Source: JBHHYN01 sp046757565
Lineage (GTDB): Bacteria > Pseudomonadota > Gammaproteobacteria > Eutrophobiales > Eutrophobiaceae
DNA length: 10,205 bases
Assembly: GCA_046757565.1 (NCBI GenBank)
Contig: JBHHYN010000105.1
Coordinates: 1-10,205, forward strand
Reading direction: 5' to 3'
The notes below the pieces were generated by a model that worked only from the letters and a program-made list of their open reading frames with translations, ran no database searches and was not told the origin of the DNA. Shown here piece after piece: positions 6,193 to 10,205 of this stretch. How positions within the stretch are numbered: position 1 is the stretch's first letter; each line of letters starts with the position of its first letter. A program made the translations under genes and the position numbers.

Positions 6193-8331
6193 GTGAGTAA
6201 AGTTGTAACTATTGAGAAACGCGATTTCATTGCCATCATAACCATCGATAATCCTCCCATTAATGCTGTTTCCCTGGCTGTACGCCAGGGATTAATAGAG
6301 GCATGTCAAAGGGCCGATGATGACAGAGACATTAAAGCCATTATCCTATATTGTGCCGGCGGGACATTTATTGCCGGTGCTGATATCAAGGAATTCGATA
6401 AACCCATGGAAGACCCTCACCTCATCGAAGTGATTAATACCCTGGAGCAAACCGGTAAACTGACCCTTGTTGCACTACACGGCGCCGCTCTGGGTGGTGG
6501 CGTTGAAACAGCGCTGGGCTGTGATTATCGTTGCGCCGGTCCTACAGCAAAACTTGGTCTGCCAGAAGTCACCCTGGGTCTTATTCCTGGCGCAAACGGC
6601 ACCCAACGCCTGCCCCGGCTCATCGGGGTTGCAGCGGCATTGGAAATGATCACCAATGGTAAACTCGTCGACGCCCAACAGGCAAAAGAGATGGGCTTGG
6701 TTGATGAAATCATCGAAGGGGATCTGCTGCAAGGGGTGATTGCTTACGCCCGAAGACTGGTTAATGATTCCGCCCCGAAAAGAAGAGTTTCGGAAATGTC
6801 TATCGGGAATAACAGCTACCCGAAGGATATTTTCGAACAATACAGGACAAAACCGGGTAAACGTATGCGTAACCAAAATGCCCCACAGGCGGCTGTAGAT
6901 GCCATCGAGGTGGCAGCAAAAGAATCCTTTAAGAACGGTGTAGAGTTTGAAAAAGAAGTATCGGATAAGTGTGTCGCATCAATTGAATCCGCTGCCATGC
7001 GGCACCTGTTCTTCGCCAGTCGTGAAGTTGCAAAGATCCCGAATATCCCCAAAAACATCGGTACACGGGAGATAAAGAAGATGGCCATGATCGGAGCCGG
7101 CACCATGGGAGGCGGCATCACCATGAACTTCGCCAATGTAGGGATACCGGTTACTTTACTCGATATCACACAGGAGGCACTGGATAAGGGACTCGCCGGC
7201 ATACGCAAGAATTATGAGATATCACAAAAACACGGGCGATTAACGGGGGAGCAGGTAGCGCAACGGATGGAGCTGTTTGAAACCTCTCTCGACTATGACG
7301 CAATTAATGACGCCGATCTTGTCATAGAAGCCGTGTTTGAAGATATGGAGCTAAAGAAAAATATCTTTAAACGCCTGGACGAGGTGTGTAAACCCGGCGC
7401 GATTCTCGCTTCCAACACCTCAACACTGGATATAAACAGGATAGCAGAGTCCACGTCAAGACCGGAAGATATCATAGGTTTGCATTTCTTCAGTCCGGCA
7501 AACGTCATGCGGCTACTGGAAATTGTTCGCTGTGATAAAACATCTGATGAGGTAATAGCCACTGCCATGGTCTTGGCAAAAAACATCAGGAAGGTCGGTG
7601 TGCTTTCCGGGGTTTGCTTCGGTTTTATCGGTAATCGTATGATGGAAAGTTATGGGCGTGAGGCAAATATGCTCCTGCTCGAGGGTGCAACACCTCAGCA
7701 GGTAGATAAGGCCTTGTATGACTTCGGTATGGCCATGGGCCCTTTTGCCATGTATGACATGGCCGGAAATGATGTTGGTTACAAGATCCATATGGCGCAG
7801 CCGGAACTGTTTCCTGATGATGATCGCTATTACCGCATCTCACACATGGCGGCAGAAATGGGACGCCTGGGTCAAAAAACCGGCGCTGGTGTTTATCAAT
7901 ACAAAGCACAGTCAAGAGAACCTGTTGAAGACATTGACTTTCAAAAGCTCATTGAGTCCGAGTCAAAGCGTCTCGGGATCACACGATGTACCATTAGTGA
8001 TGAACAGATCATACAACGCTGTATCTACCCGATGATCAATGAAGCCGCCCGGATCCTGCAAGAAGGCATCGCCATTCGGCCCGGAGACATCGATGTGGTC
8101 TGGACTAATGGTTACGGCTTTCCGGTTTACCGGGGAGGACCACTCTTTTATGCTGACACGGTAGGTGTCTCTAAAGTCTATGACACCATATGCCGGTTCG
8201 GGGATGAACTGGGGGATGATTATGGTTACTGGACACCGGCCCCTCTGCTGGAAGATCTGGCAAAATCAGACAAGGCTTTTGCCGATATTAAATCTATTGA
8301 TTTACCCACAGATTTTGCCAATGATCCTTGA
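6193..8331 (+). CDS. Bifunctional enoyl-CoA hydratase / 3-hydroxyacyl-CoA dehydrogenase
   Basis: The protein has 712 residues with the FadB/FadJ/peroxisomal MFE1 order: crotonase domain (about 1-190), linker, NAD-binding dehydrogenase domain (about 295-470), then two C-terminal 3HCDH domains (about 475-570 and 606-695). The crotonase part has the oxyanion-hole stretch AGAD at 61-64 and both catalytic glutamates, E105 (GGGVE) and E125 (LGLPE), at the canonical 20-residue spacing. The dehydrogenase part has GAGTMGGG (301-308) and the active-site set S410, H431, E443 and N481 with the same spacings as mitochondrial HAD, so both halves should be active. It interconverts trans-2-enoyl-CoA, (S)-3-hydroxyacyl-CoA and 3-ketoacyl-CoA, for example crotonyl-CoA to acetoacetyl-CoA. 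It starts with GTG, with GGGAG nine bases upstream inside the preceding microprotein frame, suggesting coupling. Its base composition looks clearly more AT-rich than its neighbours. Not called fadB or fadJ because no thiolase gene is adjacent. Confidence 0.95.
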   Translation: MSKVVTIEKRDFIAIITIDNPPINAVSLAVRQGLIEACQRADDDRDIKAIILYCAGGTFIAGADIKEFDKPMEDPHLIEVINTLEQTGKLTLVALHGAALGGGVETALGCDYRCAGPTAKLGLPEVTLGLIPGANGTQRLPRLIGVAAALEMITNGKLVDAQQAKEMGLVDEIIEGDLLQGVIAYARRLVNDSAPKRRVSEMSIGNNSYPKDIFEQYRTKPGKRMRNQNAPQAAVDAIEVAAKESFKNGVEFEKEVSDKCVASIESAAMRHLFFASREVAKIPNIPKNIGTREIKKMAMIGAGTMGGGITMNFANVGIPVTLLDITQEALDKGLAGIRKNYEISQKHGRLTGEQVAQRMELFETSLDYDAINDADLVIEAVFEDMELKKNIFKRLDEVCKPGAILASNTSTLDINRIAESTSRPEDIIGLHFFSPANVMRLLEIVRCDKTSDEVIATAMVLAKNIRKVGVLSGVCFGFIGNRMMESYGREANMLLLEGATPQQVDKALYDFGMAMGPFAMYDMAGNDVGYKIHMAQPELFPDDDRYYRISHMAAEMGRLGQKTGAGVYQYKAQSREPVEDIDFQKLIESESKRLGITRCTISDEQIIQRCIYPMINEAARILQEGIAIRPGDIDVVWTNGYGFPVYRGGPLFYADTVGVSKVYDTICRFGDELGDDYGYWTPAPLLEDLAKSDKAFADIKSIDLPTDFANDP

Positions 8332-8371
8332 GAAAAAAATCTGAAACATAGCAAGGGCCGAGGAGAAAACC

Positions 8372-9250
8372 ATGACGTTTGCCATTGATGTCCATATTCA
8401 TGCCGATGCGGATCCGCGCACGGTCACCGGGCAATCGAAAATGTTCAGGGAAGCAGCGTGTCGCTATTTCGGGGTTGAAGACAAGGCGCAATCGATTGAT
8501 GAGACGGCGGACATGTACCGCAGTCTCGATATGATGGCGGTATTGCTGGCCGTCGATTCCTCATCGGGACTGGGTACGCCTCCAGTGACCAACGATTTTG
8601 TTGCCGGGGCCATGCGCGACAATCCGGATGTCTTTATCGGTTTCGCCAGTGTCGATCCCTGGCAGGGAAAAACGGCCGTGGATGAGGTCAAACGTGCAGT
8701 AGAAGAGCTGGGCCTGAAGGGGTTTAAATTCCACCCGGCCACCCAGGCGTTTTATCCCAACGAACACCGTTTCTATCCCATCTATGAGGAAATCGCACGG
8801 TATGGCGTTCCGCTGTTGTTCCATAGTGGAACCACGGGGATCGGTGCGGGTTTGCCGGGGGGCGGTGGTATCAAACTGGGCACGTGCCGGCCCATCCCCT
8901 ATGTTGACGATATTGCCGCGGACTTCCCGGAGACGAATTTCATCCTGGCGCACCCCTCCTGGCCGTGGCAGGACGAGGCCTTGGCCGTGGCGGTACACAA
9001 GATTAATGTCTATATCGATCTGTCAGGCTGGTCACCCAAGTATTTCTCTCCTTCCCTCATCCAGTACGCCAACTCCAGACTCCAGGACAAGGTCCTGTTC
9101 GGGACCGATTACCCGCTGATTACGCCGGAACGCTGGTTAAGCGACTTTGGCAAGGCGCCTTTCAAGGACTCCGTGCGTCCCAAGATCCTGTTCGAAAACG
9201 CCAACCGGCTGTTGCGCCTGGAGCTACAACGGTCCAAAGCGGCGGGTTAA
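8372..9250 (+). CDS. Amidohydrolase-2 family metal-dependent hydrolase or decarboxylase
   Basis: The protein has 292 residues, matching the ACMSD/amidohydrolase-2 family (TIM-barrel metalloenzymes). Metal and catalytic residues are in the expected order: HxH at H8 and H10 (DVHIH), H121 (FKFHP), H151 (FHSG), H194 (LAHPSWPW) and D246 (FGTDYPL). Members bind one divalent metal and carry out either hydrolysis or non-oxidative decarboxylation of small carboxylated, often aromatic or enol, substrates; the sequence alone does not decide which. AGGAG at 8361-8365 lies 6 bases before the ATG. It follows the bifunctional enzyme by 40 bases with no terminator in between, so the two are probably co-transcribed. 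Next to a ketone-carboxylase-like gene it might cleave or decarboxylate a beta-keto or ring-opened intermediate; that is inference. Confidence 0.88.
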   Translation: MTFAIDVHIHADADPRTVTGQSKMFREAACRYFGVEDKAQSIDETADMYRSLDMMAVLLAVDSSSGLGTPPVTNDFVAGAMRDNPDVFIGFASVDPWQGKTAVDEVKRAVEELGLKGFKFHPATQAFYPNEHRFYPIYEEIARYGVPLLFHSGTTGIGAGLPGGGGIKLGTCRPIPYVDDIAADFPETNFILAHPSWPWQDEALAVAVHKINVYIDLSGWSPKYFSPSLIQYANSRLQDKVLFGTDYPLITPERWLSDFGKAPFKDSVRPKILFENANRLLRLELQRSKAAG

Positions 9251-9434
9251 CCCCTGAGTTACCCACTACGCATGCAACCGGAAGATAGGTGAAGGATCGC
9301 TGTCTGTTTTTGATAATACCTTACGAGGGATTATTTGCATATTCATGCACGATACGGATTGATGCGCTCTGGATCGGGCAGGGATGTAAACAACCACTGA
9401 TAACGGGCATGCGGCAAAGATACAGAGGTCAACG
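9251..9434. promoter_or_regulatory. 184-base gap before the hydantoinase/oxoprolinase-like gene
   Basis: The gap is long compared with the tight spacing of the preceding genes and holds no credible gene. Its central part (about 9305-9350) is AT-rich and includes a perfect inverted repeat at 9336-9349. I see no strong hairpin with a T-run that would end transcription, and no good -35/-10 pair. It may hold a secondary promoter or operator. Confidence 0.45.
9336..9349. repeat. Perfect inverted repeat TGCAT-ATTC-ATGCA
   Basis: Five-base arms with a 4-base centre lie in the AT-rich middle of the gap before the carboxylase-like gene, about 86 bases from its start codon. An operator is possible. 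The same 5-4-5 geometry occurs at 1754-1767 with a different sequence, so there is no shared motif to support one common regulator. Confidence 0.35.
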
Positions 9435-10205
9435 ATGTATAGTGTAGATATCGATATAGGCGGCACCCTGACCGACGGCATCATCAGTGGCGATGATCAT
9501 CTACTGCTGGTCAAGGTAGATACTACGCCCCATGATTTCACTGTCTGCTTTTTTGAGTGCCTCTCGGAAGGCGCCAATCAACTGGGCTTTGCACGATTCC
9601 GGGACTTTCTGGACCAGGTCGATCTGATTCGCTGGTCGACAACCATCACCTCCAACGTGCTCGCTGAGCGGCGTGGGCCCAAGCTCGGTTTGATCGTTAC
9701 CCGGGGCCAGGAAAAGAAGTTGTACGGGATGACCGATAGCCCCGCCATCGGCCACATTATCCAGGCGCAGAATATCATCGGTATTGAACAGCCGGTGGAT
9801 CGCGAAGGGGTGCTGGCGGCGGTACGGCAGTTGCTGGAAAACGGGGTACGGCGCATCTGTGTCAGCCTCAAGAGTGCACTCCAGGACCCGGCGGGCGAAA
9901 ACCGGATCAGCGACTTTATCCAGGAGCAGTATCCGGACCATTTTCTCGGATCCGTACCGGTATTGATGGGTAACGAAATGCTAAAGAGCCGGGATGACAT
10001 GAGCCGTACCCACTGCACCCTGATTAACGCCTATACCCATCCCTCCCTGGCGACAACGCTGTTCCGCGCGGAAGACAGGCTGCGCTTCGACGAGGAGTAT
10101 AGCGCTCCTTTCCTGATCAACCATATCAACGGCGGGGTGGCCACTATTGCGAAAACCAGGGCCATCGATACCCTGGAGTCGGGACCCATTCTCGGCATCT
10201 ATGGC
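9435..10205 (+). CDS. Hydantoinase/oxoprolinase A family protein, acetone/acetophenone carboxylase subunit-like, C-terminus cut by window edge
   Basis: The frame is open from ATG 9435 through the right edge (257 codons); full-length relatives are about 650-720 residues. It begins with VDIDIGGTLTDG (4-15), the nucleotide-binding opening of the hydantoinase/oxoprolinase N-terminal fold, followed by STTITSNVLAERRGPKLGLI (68-87), the family's conserved second segment, then NEMLKSRDDMSRT near 181-193, NGGVATIAKTRA near 231-242, and ESGPILGIYG at the visible end, corresponding to the SGP..G..G motif. Members use ATP to activate substrates or intermediates in oxoprolinase, hydantoinase and the biotin-free acetone and acetophenone carboxylases. 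The neighbouring acetoacetyl-CoA synthetase favours a ketone carboxylase subunit, which would act with a HyuB-like partner expected downstream. AGAGGT lies 5 bases before the start. N-methylhydantoinase or oxoprolinase remain alternatives. Confidence 0.85.
   Translation, partial: MYSVDIDIGGTLTDGIISGDDHLLLVKVDTTPHDFTVCFFECLSEGANQLGFARFRDFLDQVDLIRWSTTITSNVLAERRGPKLGLIVTRGQEKKLYGMTDSPAIGHIIQAQNIIGIEQPVDREGVLAAVRQLLENGVRRICVSLKSALQDPAGENRISDFIQEQYPDHFLGSVPVLMGNEMLKSRDDMSRTHCTLINAYTHPSLATTLFRAEDRLRFDEEYSAPFLINHINGGVATIAKTRAIDTLESGPILGIYG

Noticed and set aside
9501..10018. Two overlapping 146-codon minus-strand frames opposite the carboxylase-like gene
   Set aside because: They are antisense to a conserved coding frame with clear family motifs and have no support of their own.

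Overview
The window is a compact bacterial catabolic neighbourhood with six protein genes of clear family plus one credible microprotein, and no RNA genes, mobile elements or CRISPR arrays. Strong Shine-Dalgarno sites, moderately high GC outside one gene and the protein families point to a proteobacterium, perhaps a gamma- or betaproteobacterium. That placement is an inference from general sequence character, not from a marker gene.

Layout. Positions 1-1648 (minus) hold most of an acetoacetyl-CoA synthetase whose C-terminus lies beyond the left edge. A 318-base divergent intergenic region follows, with two adjacent inverted repeats. Positions 1967-2956 (plus) encode a zinc-free MDR oxidoreductase of the quinone-reductase type. 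It converges on a 906-residue MalT-type LuxR-family regulator (LAL) at 3031-5751 (minus). A 285-base divergent region follows, rich in dyad symmetry and with an exceptionally good Shine-Dalgarno site near its end.

Rightwards from there, all on the plus strand, come a 50-codon Trp-rich putative single-pass membrane microprotein (6037-6189), a bifunctional enoyl-CoA hydratase/3-hydroxyacyl-CoA dehydrogenase (6193-8331), an amidohydrolase-2 family protein (8372-9250) and, after a 184-base gap, the start of a hydantoinase/oxoprolinase A family protein (9435 to the right edge). This last protein resembles the ATP-dependent acetone/acetophenone carboxylase subunits.

How they may fit together. A ketone carboxylase of this family would turn acetone into acetoacetate (or a larger ketone into a beta-keto acid). 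Acetoacetyl-CoA synthetase would activate the acid, and the bifunctional protein interconverts acetoacetyl-CoA, 3-hydroxybutyryl-CoA and crotonyl-CoA. The LAL regulator is placed to control the divergent right-hand genes. The oxidoreductase and the amidohydrolase have no assigned step; the amidohydrolase could process a carboxylated or ring-derived intermediate. The pathway is an inference from gene families and order. Its main test is whether the other carboxylase subunits follow to the right of the window.
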